From the NCBI GenBank assembly GCA_947579605.1, contig OX388319.1:15017447-15081446 (forward strand): DNA of 64,000 nt. Direction: 5' to 3'. The stretch's first letter is position 1, and every line of letters begins with the position of its first letter. Positions 47,457 through 58,404 of the stretch are shown piece by piece. The notes below the pieces were generated by a model. It had not been told where the DNA came from. It saw only the letters and a list, made by a program, of their open reading frames with translations, and did not search any database. This DNA is from Athripsodes cinereus. Lineage: Eukaryota; Arthropoda; Insecta; Trichoptera; Leptoceridae. A program made the translations under genes and the position numbers.

Positions 47457-48804
47457 TAATAGATATTTTCGAACTTATGAATTCTATCACTTGTGCACCA
47501 ACGAAATAAAAAACCAATATTTTTATACTTTGTGTATATAAGTATAAAATGTATAAGTATTAGTTTTTTACATTTTCCAAATTCAGCTATTTCACAATGT
47601 TTTTTCAATTCTATGTCATAAAAATAGGAAAGAAATCGAAAAATATGTTTACATTCGAATTCGTTTGATTAAATCGATTTGTGCAATAGTTCGATTGTTT
47701 TCATAAGAATTTTAGCATCACTATCTTCAAACAATCGCACACTTTATTACCCGTGTTGTGTCATCCCGACCCGAATCGCATTAGTATGGATCTCGAGCGG
47801 GTATTGTGCAATAATCGTGTGATCGCAACCGAAAAACCTTCTTTACAAAGACCTTGAACGGTGGATTTATTAGTGCCATTGTTTTTGTCTTATAGTTCAA
47901 AATTATTCCGGTAACTAAGGAGATCAAAATTTTTATTTTGTTAACTCGCAAGTAAAACGTTCAGAATAAATTGGAGTTGGTGGTGATTGGATACAAAAAC
48001 TTCAACGGTTTTTGTTTAATGATTTAGCTAAAGAAATATTTTCTCAGAGGGAACTAAAGAGAAGTCTGCCTTTTTGCTGGACGAATAAAATATTTGACAC
48101 AATTATTGTTTCTTTGAAAAACCCACGAAACTTCTTCGAGTCGAGTGTCCTGATAGATTAAATAGACAACTGCACTTGGAATACCTTTACTTGACCTAGT
48201 TACTTTTAGAGCTTTTCCCAAGTTTTAGCAAAATAATTTAAACACTTTCGAAAGCAGTTCATAAATTTGCCATTATTCTCATTTTCGACTTCATAATTTC
48301 GACTTGTTGGAGTTGTTCATTATGTGTCATTTGTTAATCTCCATATTTATTCTTTGACATGATTTTAAATAGTTACCTATGTATGTACTTTTCTGGATTG
48401 TAAACAATAATATTAAAAATTGTTTTTACATTAAAACGTAATTACTCAGCTGATTTTATTTGCTAGAGAATACTAGCGTGAGAATAACAATTAACAAGTA
48501 GATACTACTATTTGTTCAACTATATATTGTTTCGGTGTTAAATAAGATTTAGTGTAGGTATTACGGTACAGTTTCCTTATTTGGATGTTAAGGGCAATGA
48601 TTCGAAATGGTCATATATACCAAGATCAGCAGATTGTAGATTGTACAGAATGTTTGGGATTTTTATCCAACCTTGAATTTAACATTGCGTACAGTACAGT
48701 ATATATTCATAACCCAGATTTAATTCTTTATCTTTATTTGTACTTTACTACCTATTTTGTATTTTCTGACGGGCATTAGACCCTTTTTAGGTCAGCTTAC
48801 TTTT
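47457..48804. other. No supported feature
   Basis: AT-rich with an isolated GC patch near 47755-47840 (CATCCCGACCCGAATCGC, GATCTCGAGCGGG) that I could not assign. Confidence 0.4.
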
Positions 48805-49015
48805 CGTCTTTCAATGCTTTTGATTGCACAGGGTGGAAACTTATCTCGATCATGAATGATTTTATGTCAATTGTATCCCTTCTTTCGATGTTATGTTTTT
48901 CTTATCGTACGCTCTGTATTGCCATTGTCATAGGAAAGGTGTAGGTATTGCAAAAGTTGAACGTACACGTCATTGGAGATTATCAAAACGTGACCAAACC
49001 ACATTTCTTTAAGAG
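48805..49015 (-). mobile_element. Diverged family-S-type LINE C-terminus
   Basis: The minus-strand reading contains EMWFGHVLI, then about 20 residues later LHLSYDNGNTERTIRKT. This parallels FGHV..IHRSYDNDIRAQG of the intact family-S ends. Stops and AT drift indicate an old copy. It is useful because it extends further 5' than the young copies, joining the FGHV block to the SYDND block. Confidence 0.5.
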
Positions 49016-49919
49016 TTATTAATCCATTGCTGAGGATCAAACTTGTTTACCCTTGGGATAAATTCTTAAAGTTCAATCTTGCACAGTATTTTGCTGCTAA
49101 TAAAATAAGTAGTCTAAATTGATATGTATGTATGTAGGTATTTTATACTTCTTTTCTTTTTGTGCCAGGTCCCTTTAATGTCGGCAATCATTTGCAAATA
49201 TTCCATTCTGCCTCTCAAGAGGCCAATAAGCTCCTCTTATCTTGGATGACTGTCATTCATTGATATACTTAAGAATTATTATTTGGACTAATGCTAAGAT
49301 ATCTCGTCTTATTATTTACCCAGTTTTTTTTCTTTTAATAAACCACTTGTCTATTCTTTAATAAACAAATTCTCACATACGATACGCTAGACTAGACTGC
49401 AGAGTTTTGTTTTATCAATACACCCGATTAGTTACAGAAATGTTTTATTTTTTCTTCATCATTATTCATGTTCTCCATTGATTAGATATCATTTGCTGTT
49501 TTATCAAATGGGATCTGTCTGGTTTTTTGAATTGATTTCATTATACAATGTAGTTGTAACGATTTGATACGAAGTATTATTTTTACATAGAAACCATTGA
49601 CCTCTTGCTAATAATCCATTTCGATTGCTAATGAGTTTTTCGTGCAGGTAACTAAGTAATTCCAAATCATAATATTTAATTCATTTATTTTACGGTCTTT
49701 AGCTCAAACTCATGTATCTCAGAGAATTCACAAAGCATGAAGATGTTCAAATCAAGTCAGATTATATTTATATGATATATTATAGCATAGGACGCGCTTT
49801 GGAAAAAATAATTAACTGCCTTACATAATTGCTGTTTTCTCTGCATTCTGTTTTTGTTTTATTTTTAAGAGATACCTATCGAAAATATTAACATTTAGCT
49901 GAATAAAGAACTCGATGTT
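49016..49919. other. No supported gene
   Basis: AT-rich. ATGTCGGCAATCATTTGCA and CCATTCTGCCTCTCAAGAGG near 49180-49225 resemble LINE-tail wording but are too short to assign. Confidence 0.4.
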
Positions 49920-49931
49920 TTTCGAGTGTCA

Positions 49932-50032
49932 TCATTATCGCCCTCAACGCTCCTCTAGGAACCACAGGGCAGATACCAGCCTCCTTCATTCAGAGCGTCT
50001 CTGTGCCAATCGCGTCACCTCTTCCCACGACA
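49932..50032 (-). mobile_element. Family-S LINE 3' end, 12-bp perfect target duplication
   Basis: Identical TTTCGAGTGTCA at 49920-49931 and 50033-50044 bracket a 101-bp family-S terminus, the shortest of the set. It retains only the EEVTQLAQRR..EWRR..SA portion of the C-terminus and the 3' end with an ATAATGA-type tail. Confidence 0.9.
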
Positions 50033-50044
50033 TTTCGAGTGTCA

Positions 50045-51160
50045 ACAGCACAAATAATGATTTGTTTCTTCTTTACTTTACGACATATTTGATTTCACCA
50101 GCATTGGCGATCACCCGTGCAAAAGACTTTCCCGTCCTGTAACAGTTGGAAAAAATACTTCGCATGTCATACTCCAGTCCAGTCTTATTCATTTCATAGC
50201 CGTGAACATAAGGTTTGCGCTTTACTAAGATCACATCGTCCCTCATCTTTACCATCAATATTAGTTGGAGGACTTCGTATTAACTCTCTCGCAAAATATA
50301 TAAAACCTAGATATGACACTTTGGGTACTTCTGTTGTTTAACAATAATTGTAGTACAATAATTTTAAAATCTGTTGCAATTCTCTTCTTTATGTTTCCGT
50401 GTTATTTATAATGATGTCAGTAGTTATGAATGGAACAAAACATCACATTATTTTGAAATGTGCTTTTACATTTTCTGTAATATCTTGTTTAATAAATATG
50501 TTATGTTTCAACATTTTAAATATCCATTAAGACGTTCAAAAGATCCAAGTTTGTACTGAGGGTACTGGATCTCTTTATTTCTCCCGTTTATAATGGGTTT
50601 ACAAATAGAACGTATTGTATTCGTATTAAAACGGTGATTTTATGAATGTTTAGTCATTTCATTACAAAATGAAGTCATAGATGTCACACAGTTTTATTAG
50701 TGTTTTATCATTTTATTTGGACATAAAATACATAAGTATTTACATAACACTGTTGTAAGATTATGTAGATATGAACATTATGTTAATTTTATAGCTAATA
50801 AATATTTGTAAAACTATTCAATAATTGTTATTACAAATTGCTACTTCAGAAAGGTGTCAACAATAATGTTGAGATTACTACATAATGTAGAGAAGTAATA
50901 AAAATTTATTAATCAACCATCGCTGTTTTTTGTGATTAGAGAATACTCATACTTATCTTATTTTCTTTATGATCGCCTGATACATTCAGCGAATTTTAAT
51001 TTATTTTCATAATTTACTGAATACATCAGGCGAACATAAATAATATTTATTTTGAATAAAAACCACCAAAAAGATGGAAGGATAGCTGGTCCTCGGTGTC
51101 ACAAAAGGGAATCACTTCCGAAACAACAGATCAATGATCTACTACACGAGGAAGAATAAT
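50045..51160. other. No gene; one hairpin
   Basis: Contains the inverted pair at 50974-51032, listed separately. The rest is AT-rich without coding signs. Confidence 0.45.
50974..51032. repeat. Inverted repeat, 16-bp arms
   Basis: CGCCTGATACATTCAG (50974-50989) pairs with CTGAATACATCAGGCG (51017-51032) with two central mismatches and a 27-bp AT-rich spacer. Such a stem could form a cruciform. No surrounding element was recognised. Confidence 0.75.
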
Positions 51161-51222
51161 TTATTTATTTATTAATTTTTTACCATACATTGATCACAAA
51201 CAATTACATAAAAGGTATACAT
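51161..51222 (-). repeat. Rep-B tail fragment
   Basis: TTTATTTATTAATTTTTTAC, CATACATTGATCACAAACAA, TTACATAAAAGGTATACAT. Confidence 0.65.
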
Positions 51223-51259
51223 ATAGTTTTATTATTTACCTCCACATTATATCTGTCTG

Positions 51260-51460
51260 TACCATCACGGCATTTTTTACAAGTGGGTAAGCCAGCGGAC
51301 TGACTGCACGTAATAAACATACATGCAATCCTATTCGTGAGATATTACCAGACTTATTATTACCAAACGCTCATTTCAATTAATACAATTATGGATTTTT
51401 TTGTGTACCGGTATTATAAATAACCAATACCAGCTTTTTACAGGACATTCAAAATGGAAG
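51260..51460 (-). repeat. Rep-A copy with altered middle
   Basis: The 3' part (TACCATCACGGCATTTTTTA, AGCCAGCGGACTGACTGCAC) and 5' part (CAGCTTTTTACAGGACATTC) are clear. The central 80 bp no longer matches and may be a replacement or heavy decay. Confidence 0.7.
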
Positions 51461-51657
51461 AAAAAAAATGGAATATTTTTTTTAAATTATGTCTTATCAT
51501 ATTTATTAATTTCAATGACAACCTCAATGTCATGTTTGCAAATCTGCTGACCATATGAAGATGTTTGAGGAAGCGAATATAGTTAGTCATGTTAATCATC
51601 ACAGTGTGATGAATTATGATGATGATACTCATTATTTTAAGTAGTACTAGTTTTAAT

Positions 51658-51839
51658 ATACCACTCTTTTCTGCAAGTTTTCAAGTATCACGTAAAAAAT
51701 GCATGTTATACCTAAAACTTCCCATATAAGACATTTGCCGTTTGTAATTCAGCAATGAGGTATGTCACCCATTCGAATGTCTTTCATTATATGTAATTAG
51801 TTTTTGGTTACCCCACTTAGGAGATGTCGTGATGGTATA
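51658..51839 (+). repeat. Rep-A copy
   Basis: Runs from ACCACTCTTTTCTGCAAGTT through CAGCAATGAGGTATGTCACC and ATTCGAATGTC to GTTACCCCACTTAGGAGATG and TCGTGATGGTATAG. About 25 bp of the GGACAGCTTGCATG region is lost. Confidence 0.75.
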
Positions 51840-52602
51840 GATTTAAAAGTGTGATTGTACGTTGAAGAAAACATACTTTATTTATTTATTTATTTATTCT
51901 TTTTGCACATCATCATTACCTACATATTAAATGAAAGAAAGAGTGTAAAAATCATGATTAACGTGTCAATTCTATCCTAACGAGGACAATGAGCAAATCT
52001 GCGTGTTGAGAGACTTGCTTTGGAGTTGCTAAGGATCCCAGAAACAGTGATAGACAGGGATCTCTGGTAAATGACCCAACTAAAATCAGGGTAAAAAGAT
52101 CTTATGTATCCTTTTCTGTTACTAAACAAAATATCTGGCAAATATTTCTCGAGTACATACATATACATGAACAGATCAAATATTTATACGGGTATTAAAG
52201 ACGTTTATATAAAACATAACCGTAGGTCAACGCCCACATTGTCACGCCAAGTGATTCTTATTGGTCTTATACATAAATCCTCAAGATAAAATTAAGGAAT
52301 TCGCGCATAGTATGAGTAACAATTATTTATGTGTTTCTATTTTAGTTTTTATGGATATACGTGGATCTGCTATAATCTGCGCAAAAATAAAAAGTATTCA
52401 GGTACCTACAAGGCTCAAACCTGCTAGATGGAGATCTTTCCCATGTGTGCTTTTTTTCTTGGCCTGCTTTCCCTCAGTTTCTGTTTGTGATAAAGATATT
52501 TTTTACTCAACTTATACACCTATTGGTACATCTTGAGATTTTTTTAGGTAAAACATCGAAAGCACACTGTGTTGAGAAAGAGACGACGGTTCTCTCTATT
52601 GT
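51840..52602. other. No supported gene
   Basis: An ATTTATTTATTTATTTATTC tract near 51880-51903 may be a Rep-B tail stub. The remainder is unassigned. Confidence 0.4.
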
Positions 52603-53133
52603 GGTGTTCTCACTTTGGCGAATATCGCTAGGGCACCAAAATATCGCCAGCCATTTGAACCGTGTGAACAAAATGACAGCTAGTCTGAAACGATAAAAAC
52701 CAGTAGAAACGATATCGTCTCGAGTTGACCACCTTCCAACTTTCTCGGGCGATCGAACGATTTGCACATGCGCAGATATGCGCGGCGTTTGTGTCTATGG
52801 TAAAAGCTTTATAACCTATAAATTTTATAATGTTTCCCGCTTCGTGACAGCTGTTATCTTTTTTGTTGGTTTGTGGCGTTTGTTTCCTTAATTAAAAGGC
52901 GCCTTATAACCTCTACTATAACATTTTCGACTAAAAATAAACACTTCGCGATCTCCATCTCGACGCCATTTTGAAAACAGTGTCAAAATCAAAGCGCATC
53001 TGACAGATCGTTTCTATATCGGTGGACTTGTGTGAACAGGTGTGACGATCAATGGGTGTACGGCGAATTTTGTTTTTTCGCCTGGCGTTATATTTTGAAA
53101 TTCGGCTGGCGATATTCGCCAAATGTGAACACC
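52603..53133. mobile_element. Non-autonomous DNA transposon with inverted ends (531 bp)
   Basis: The left end GGTGTTCTCACTTTGGCGAA continues TATCGC. The right end, reverse-complemented, reads GGTGTTCACATTTGGCGAAT then ATCGCC. A further subterminal ATATCGCCAGCC word occurs near 52641. No transposase frame is present and the flanks show no convincing target duplication. The interior includes CATGCGCAGATATGCGCGGC and is less AT-rich than the surroundings. The superfamily is undetermined. Confidence 0.75.
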
Positions 53134-53185
53134 CCATATGTTCAATTGTGCAAACTATGATCTCTAAATATATGTTCACATACAT

Positions 53186-53228
53186 TTGTTCCATTGGCCA
53201 CCTCACTTATGAGACATGCCTTGGTTGT
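53186..53228 (+). repeat. Rep-A 3' terminal fragment, diverged
   Basis: ATTGGCCACCTCACTTATGA, GACATGCCTTGGTTGTG. This lies just outside the inverted-repeat element. Confidence 0.5.
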
Positions 53229-53361
53229 GTAGACTGTAGATAAATATTCGATAATTTTCAACGCTTTGATCATTCCAGATTATCGGGAATCTTGCGAGCA
53301 TGAAAATGTGTGTTTCTTATGTCAACCGCAATTAAAATTGATTAAAATTTAATTTTAAATG

Positions 53362-53612
53362 GATTTTTTTTTTTTAACATACATAGACATTTCACACAGA
53401 TCGAGCTAGACCCAAACTAAGATGAATCTTGTATTATGGGTACTAACGCGACGATACACACATATACAATGCACTAAACACATATACATGTAACACCCAG
53501 ACACAGGACAATTTGAAAAAGGTCATTCCTCAATCTGCCCTGGCCGGGAATCGAACCCGGGACCTCGTGACAAGGCAAGAGCGTTACCTCCGCGCCACAC
53601 CGGCCGACCGAT
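53362..53612 (-). mobile_element. tRNA-derived SINE, family 1, with A-run tail
   Basis: The second copy of the element at 43788-44022 has the same head (B box GTTCGATTCCC at 53546-53556, GGCGCGGAGGTAACGC) and body. Its left edge on the plus strand is a run of T, i.e. a poly-A 3' end on the minus strand, which identifies the tail type. A few bases are lost in the head (CCTTGTCACGAGG against CCTTTGAGTGACGAGG). Confidence 0.85.
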
Positions 53613-54010
53613 GAAATAATAGTTGTTGACACAGATTTTTTTGTATCGCAATGCAATTATTGAATTCGGAGAACAATCTATATTCAATTCACATTTAATA
53701 AAAAAAACTGTAAATATCAATAGTAATTTGTTTGCTCGTACCCATTAACCTTTTAGAATAGAAAGCAGTTTTCATTGTTTCATATCGAACAATGTTTTTC
53801 ACCTGTTTATTGTAATCATTGTCAAGTATTGTCTATAATTTGACCAACTTATGAAATTAGTTGAGAGTTCACTTTTAACTGACGACTGGTAATCTAATGC
53901 ACACAATATATGAAACTTTTAAGATTTATTAAGCTACAGAATTTAAAGTCGCATCGCATCTTCTTATTTCAATGATAAAGACAGTTCCGAAGAGGCTCTC
54001 GGAGTAAAAT
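53613..54010. other. No supported feature
   Basis: AT-rich sequence. Confidence 0.5.
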
Positions 54011-54197
54011 AGATCTCCCACTATTTCTTTAAGAATGCTGATGTCCTGTAAAAGACAGACATTCATAAAACTTCGCACACAATAAGGCATGCCACCCAGC
54101 TCGAATGTCTTATTTTTTATTGGCACGATGAGGACAGCTTGCATGTTTATTACATGCAGTTAGGTTACCCCACTTGTGGGAGATGTTGTGATGGTAG
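54011..54197 (+). repeat. Rep-A copy
   Basis: GATCTCCCACTATTTCTTTA, TGTCCTGTAAAAGACAGACA, GCATGCCACCCAGCTCGAAT, TTATTGGCACGATGAGGACA and TACCCCACTTGTGGGAGATG in order. The CTGG before CTACCCC is lost. Confidence 0.8.
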
Positions 54198-54482
54198 AGA
54201 GTAGTGTATTTTATTAAACCAAATACACAATCTCAGACCATGACTCTATGCAATTGATTGCTTTTATTGTGAAAATAAGTAAGTAGGTCTCCTTTTTTTT
54301 TACCATTCGGGAGTCTCCCAAGATAAGACATACTGCTTATAGACCTAGTACTTGTTCACATACGATTTATCCTTTTCGTGTCTATAAAAGAAAAACGACA
54401 TAAAAGACCGATACCATACTCATTGCTAAATGAAATACGTATGTCAAACTGCTTTATTTGTGATTTTTTTCGAACTCCAATC
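54198..54482. other. No supported feature
   Basis: AT-rich sequence between two Rep-A pieces of opposite orientation. Confidence 0.5.
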
Positions 54483-54541
54483 TTTTCCAGGACACTCGAA
54501 AACGTGCAAAGAAGAGTAAACAACCTGTTCTTTGCCGGAAG
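54483..54541 (-). repeat. Rep-A 5' fragment
   Basis: TTTTCCAGGACACTCGAAAA, GCAAAGAAGAGTAAACAACC and TGTTCTTTGCCGGAA. This is the same extended 5' part as at 11329. Confidence 0.6.
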
Positions 54542-54906
54542 ATACATTTTTACAAAGTTTAAAACACATGTTGTTAATCAATTTAGGTTTATATGAACTG
54601 TATTCATATGTATAAGCGCTGTTCTCAAAACGTGATTCAACAATCATGTAAAAAATATGTTGACCTTATGTTGGTCACGGTCAGCGAATCAACAGCCTCT
54701 ATAGTTTGATCATAGTTATGTAACTGTTGAATCGGAATGTTTTGCTTTAGTTTTAATTATATAGATATCTACTTGATTTACAATGAAATTTTCGATGCAT
54801 AACATCTAAATCATTTCGATTGTTTTTTTTCTTCTCTAATTGGTTATTCATTAATCCTTATCTATGTGTTATTATAGTTTATTTCGCTCGTAAAATTCTC
54901 GATGAA

Positions 54907-55085
54907 GAATAGATCTCTCACTTTTTTTGTAAGTTTTCGAGTAGGGAACAAGACATTTAAAATCTTCAATTAGGATGAAGTTTGCCACCCATTCTGAATC
55001 ACCTTAGCTTTTATTGGCTTGGAGAAGACGGCTTATATGCTTATTACATTTAGTTTCCTGGCTACCTCACTTGTAAGAAATAACT
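54907..55085 (+). repeat. Rep-A copy
   Basis: GATCTCTCACTTTTTTTGTA, AGTTTTCGAGTAGGGAACAA, TTTGCCACCCATTCTGAATC and CCTGGCTACCTCACTTGTAA. The TGTCCTGTAAAAGGCAGG block is replaced by a short deletion. Confidence 0.75.
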
Positions 55086-55937
55086 TGATTTTAAAGATAT
55101 CCTCGTGGATATTTTTTGGTCTGTTTATAGAGTAAATATTAAATAGCGGAGTCTTGTGTGCTTGTGTCCAGCATTTCAGGACGATTTTTAACAAATCGAT
55201 ATTTAGGAAGGGGCGCCGGTACATTTCGGTAGCCAACTGCCCCTTAGCTAAAAAAATTATGTGCTGGGTATGTCTTGATAACCATACCCCACAGGTCTGG
55301 GACCCGCGTGTTATGTAAGCAACAAGCACCCTTTTATTGAAACATAAATACCTAACGTAGTTATAAGTTTTTCTACACGATTCATATGCGAGTATGAAAA
55401 GACTCTACCTCCATCTATTGAAAATTATTAAAAACACACCTGATAAAATTAAGTATATTCTTAAATAATTTCACAATTGAGGTAACCAACAATTATTAAA
55501 ATTTATTTTAGTGACCGACAGTTCTAGGTGAAAGTTTATTGTTAAAAGAAATTAAAATGAATAAAAATATAGTCAGGCAAACGTAAAGTGAAACTATGCT
55601 ATTAAGGTGTATGTGAGAAATGGAAAAAAATGTTTCAAAAAAAAACTTTCCCAGCTCTAAACAGGGATGTTCAACCATTTTGTAGCAATTTATTTTGTAC
55701 AAATATAGATTAATAGGCATAGGCACAAATAATTTAATGCTACATTTAATAAACATAAAGAGTTAATTGGTTCATTATAATATACAGTTCAATTTCTAAA
55801 ACGGTAGTTCATATTTGAATTATCTCTTAGCGACCATACTACGTATCTGGTAAACTTCAGCAGTAATAAATCTGCCAGTGATAAAATTGCTATTGGTAAT
55901 GCCATCAAAACGTTAAGAACTTATCATTTTCTGAATA
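55086..55937. other. No gene; unassigned GC patch
   Basis: At about 55195-55320, GGAAGGGGCGCCGGTACATT, GCCAACTGCCCCTTAGC and GGTCTGGGACCCGCG stand out from the AT-rich surroundings. The 98-codon minus frame across it (55033-55329) shows no family signature. The patch may be a repeat represented only once here. Confidence 0.45.
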
Positions 55938-55945
55938 CTTACAAA

Positions 55946-56455
55946 TAGTGATGTGAGAAGAGAAAATTCTCCAAAGAAATTTCTCGAGAACGAGAAATTT
56001 CTCCTCTGATGGAAGAGAAATTTCTCTCCATAATTTTTCTTAGTGGTATTATGATCTTTCGCCCAGTACACTTCGCAGCCAACCTTATTGATCCAAAAAT
56101 TTGTGGGACTGATTAAGACCCAAATCAGAGGTTATTAACACTTTTTTCCATGTACCTACGTACCTGCAATTTTTTTAAACTTAAATATGGGCATGTGGGG
56201 TGTCAAAAATCAAAATTTTTCATCAGTTATTAGCACTTTTTTCTATGTAGGTACCCAACATTTTTTTTCCATAATTAATTGTAGCCATATTGGTGATAAA
56301 TTGTCTCAACATTTGTACATTGTTATTGATTGATTGAATAAAGTATTTATTATTATTATACTGTTAAATAAAAAAATCTCCGAAAATTCTCTACTTCGAG
56401 AAATTTACCGAGAATATTTCTCGAAAAATTATTTCTTGAGAATTCCACAACACTA
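55946..56455. mobile_element. hAT-like non-autonomous element with 8-bp target duplication
   Basis: Identical CTTACAAA at 55938-55945 and 56456-56463 flank ends TAGTGATGTG and (reverse-complemented) TAGTGTTGTG. An 8-bp duplication with TAGTGNTGTG-type ends is the hallmark of the hAT superfamily. Both subterminal regions are packed with GAGAAATTTCTC-type words, a pattern of transposase-binding subrepeats. There is no transposase frame. The centre (about 56040-56360) looks like a later retroelement insertion ending TTGAATAAAGTATTTATTAT. Confidence 0.85.
56040..56360 (+). repeat. Probable retroelement 3' end inside the hAT-like element
   Basis: Contains a near-duplicate pair, TTATTAACACTTTTTTCCAT near 56134 and TTATTAGCACTTTTTTCTAT near 56226, then ends with ATTGAATAAAGTATTTATTA. 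Similar wording ends the stretch near 29930. The boundaries are uncertain. Confidence 0.35.
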
Positions 56456-56586
56456 CTTACAAAACATTCATATGAATTTGTCGATATGCGTCGCGTTGTT
56501 TTGCGACAGTCATAGCTGTTTAATCTGCAAATACGATTTTCAAGCTATATATAGCCAATCAAAATATTCCTCTGTCGAGTTCTCGA

Positions 56587-56695
56587 GTGAGTAAGTTTTC
56601 GAATGTCCTGTGTAAAACATTCCGTGTAAGGCATTTTAACATTTTCTATTCAACGATGAGGTATGCCACCCATCTTGAACGTGGATCTAGAATTC
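56587..56695 (+). repeat. Rep-A middle fragment
   Basis: TAAGTTTTCGAATGTCCTGT, ATTCAACGATGAGGTATGCC and ACCCATCTTGAACG. Truncated at GTGGATCTAG. Confidence 0.65.
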
Positions 56696-58404
56696 AACAA
56701 AAACGAGGAGATTGTGAAACATTTCCAATTCTTAAATCTAATTGAAAATTTGGACGACAGAAGACGGACATTTACATTATGCATGTAAACCAAATCGTGA
56801 GAGTTGAGACTAAAAACAAAGGTCTCACATTTGATAGTTGAACAGTAAAAAAAATGCTAAGCCCTACCCTTCTAAAGCGATCTCTTTACTCCCGATTAGG
56901 CTCATGTGGCATTATGGTGAAGATCTTATTATTGTATATTTATAATGGCGCATGTTAATAGATCGTAAATTCATCATTGAATATCATGTCTTTAGATATG
57001 TCTATAACCTGTTGCATTTCGATCTCTCCGTAGTAAGTAAAGCAAGATATTCGGCCCCGAGCACCGAATTATTCCGGTACAAGTCCCTTTCGTCGGAAGA
57101 TTAGTGATCTTGACATGTTGATATACAAAATAAATTTCTGGTAGTCTGTTCGTTTGTATATTTTCAAATATTATGTTTTAATAAACCAATTTTTCGTTGT
57201 ACATAAATCATGTTTTTTTCCCTCAATATTGGTTATCCAATTAATTTGAAACTACTACAGTAAAATGAGAAAAAATGTTTATGATATATTCGAAATTAAC
57301 TAAGTATTTTATCAATGATATGTCAAAGTAAATTATGTATAGTTTTAGAATCAAAAAGATTTGAATTTTCTTCTTGACATTGTATTATTTACATATGTAT
57401 TTGGCAGTAACGTTGTGATAGTTTTTTAACATTTTTTTTTTAACTATAGGTATGACAGGATCCCTGTTGAAGCGTTGGTCGAATAGATTAAAATATTAGT
57501 GATAGAAGTAAAGTTTTCAACTCCAAACAATCGTTATTACTACGTTTTAGATTTATTCTGCTTATGGTAGAGACCTGAAGGGAATTAATTATATATGGGT
57601 AGTTTGGGTAGCCACCTATTATGTTGAATGTAGAATATGTGATGGAGGAGCCCTCTATCCTAGGTTTCAAGGAATACAACATTTCAAAGATCTAGCTGCT
57701 AATAAAAGTAAGACATTGAGAATAGATGGTATAATACTTCATCGCTGAATTAAGTTGTAATTGTCGCGTCTAATGTAAATTCTGTATTACCTACGTCGGG
57801 TGTATAAGTTCAATAGGTGCATTAATTTGAAAACTTTGTGTTGTTAATAAGAAGTGAAATATCATGGCGTAAGCATTATTTGTAGAGTGAAATGGATTAG
57901 ATACGCACCGCCCTAAGTAATGTTTAAATAAAATATTCTTCTATCTACTAGAATTCTACCGATAGTAAATGATAGATACAAACAGGCGATGGTTTTAATA
58001 ATTCGCGATTTGCAATTCGATACACTATAACAATGTCTTTGTAAGGTTCTGAAACTTTCCCTTATTCAAGGTTTGCAACACGAAAGAGGTGGCATAATGT
58101 TGACTCGAAAGATGTAAACTGCCCTTTTAACCCGCACCCTTGAATGGGTCGAAGAATCGTAAAGCGGTGCGTAATGAAACAATCACCCAACATCATCATC
58201 ATCGAAGAGCCGCCCTGAATAGAAGAACCTCACTTCTATCTTCTGAAAAGTGTGGCGTTAAAAAGGTACAAAATGGAATGTGATGACGTATAGTCTCCAC
58301 CAATATCCACCACACTATGTTATTAGTATTTTGGACATTAGGACAGGACGCAATTGTATCATAGTGTCTTTCTCACTTAAGTAACCAATAAACTAAATTA
58401 ATCG
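56696..58404. other. No gene; one Rep-A remnant
   Basis: AATAAAAGTAAGACATTGAG and ACTTCATCGCTGAATTAAGT at about 57700-57760 are a decayed minus-strand Rep-A fragment. A frame at 57488-57682 has no motif. CATCATCATCATCGAAGAGC near 58192 starts an unassigned stretch. Confidence 0.4.

Noticed and set aside
55033..55329. 98-codon minus-strand frame with a QLATEMYRRPFLNI segment
   Set aside because: It overlaps the 3' end of a Rep-A copy and a GC patch. No recognised domain, splice sites or second copy supports coding.
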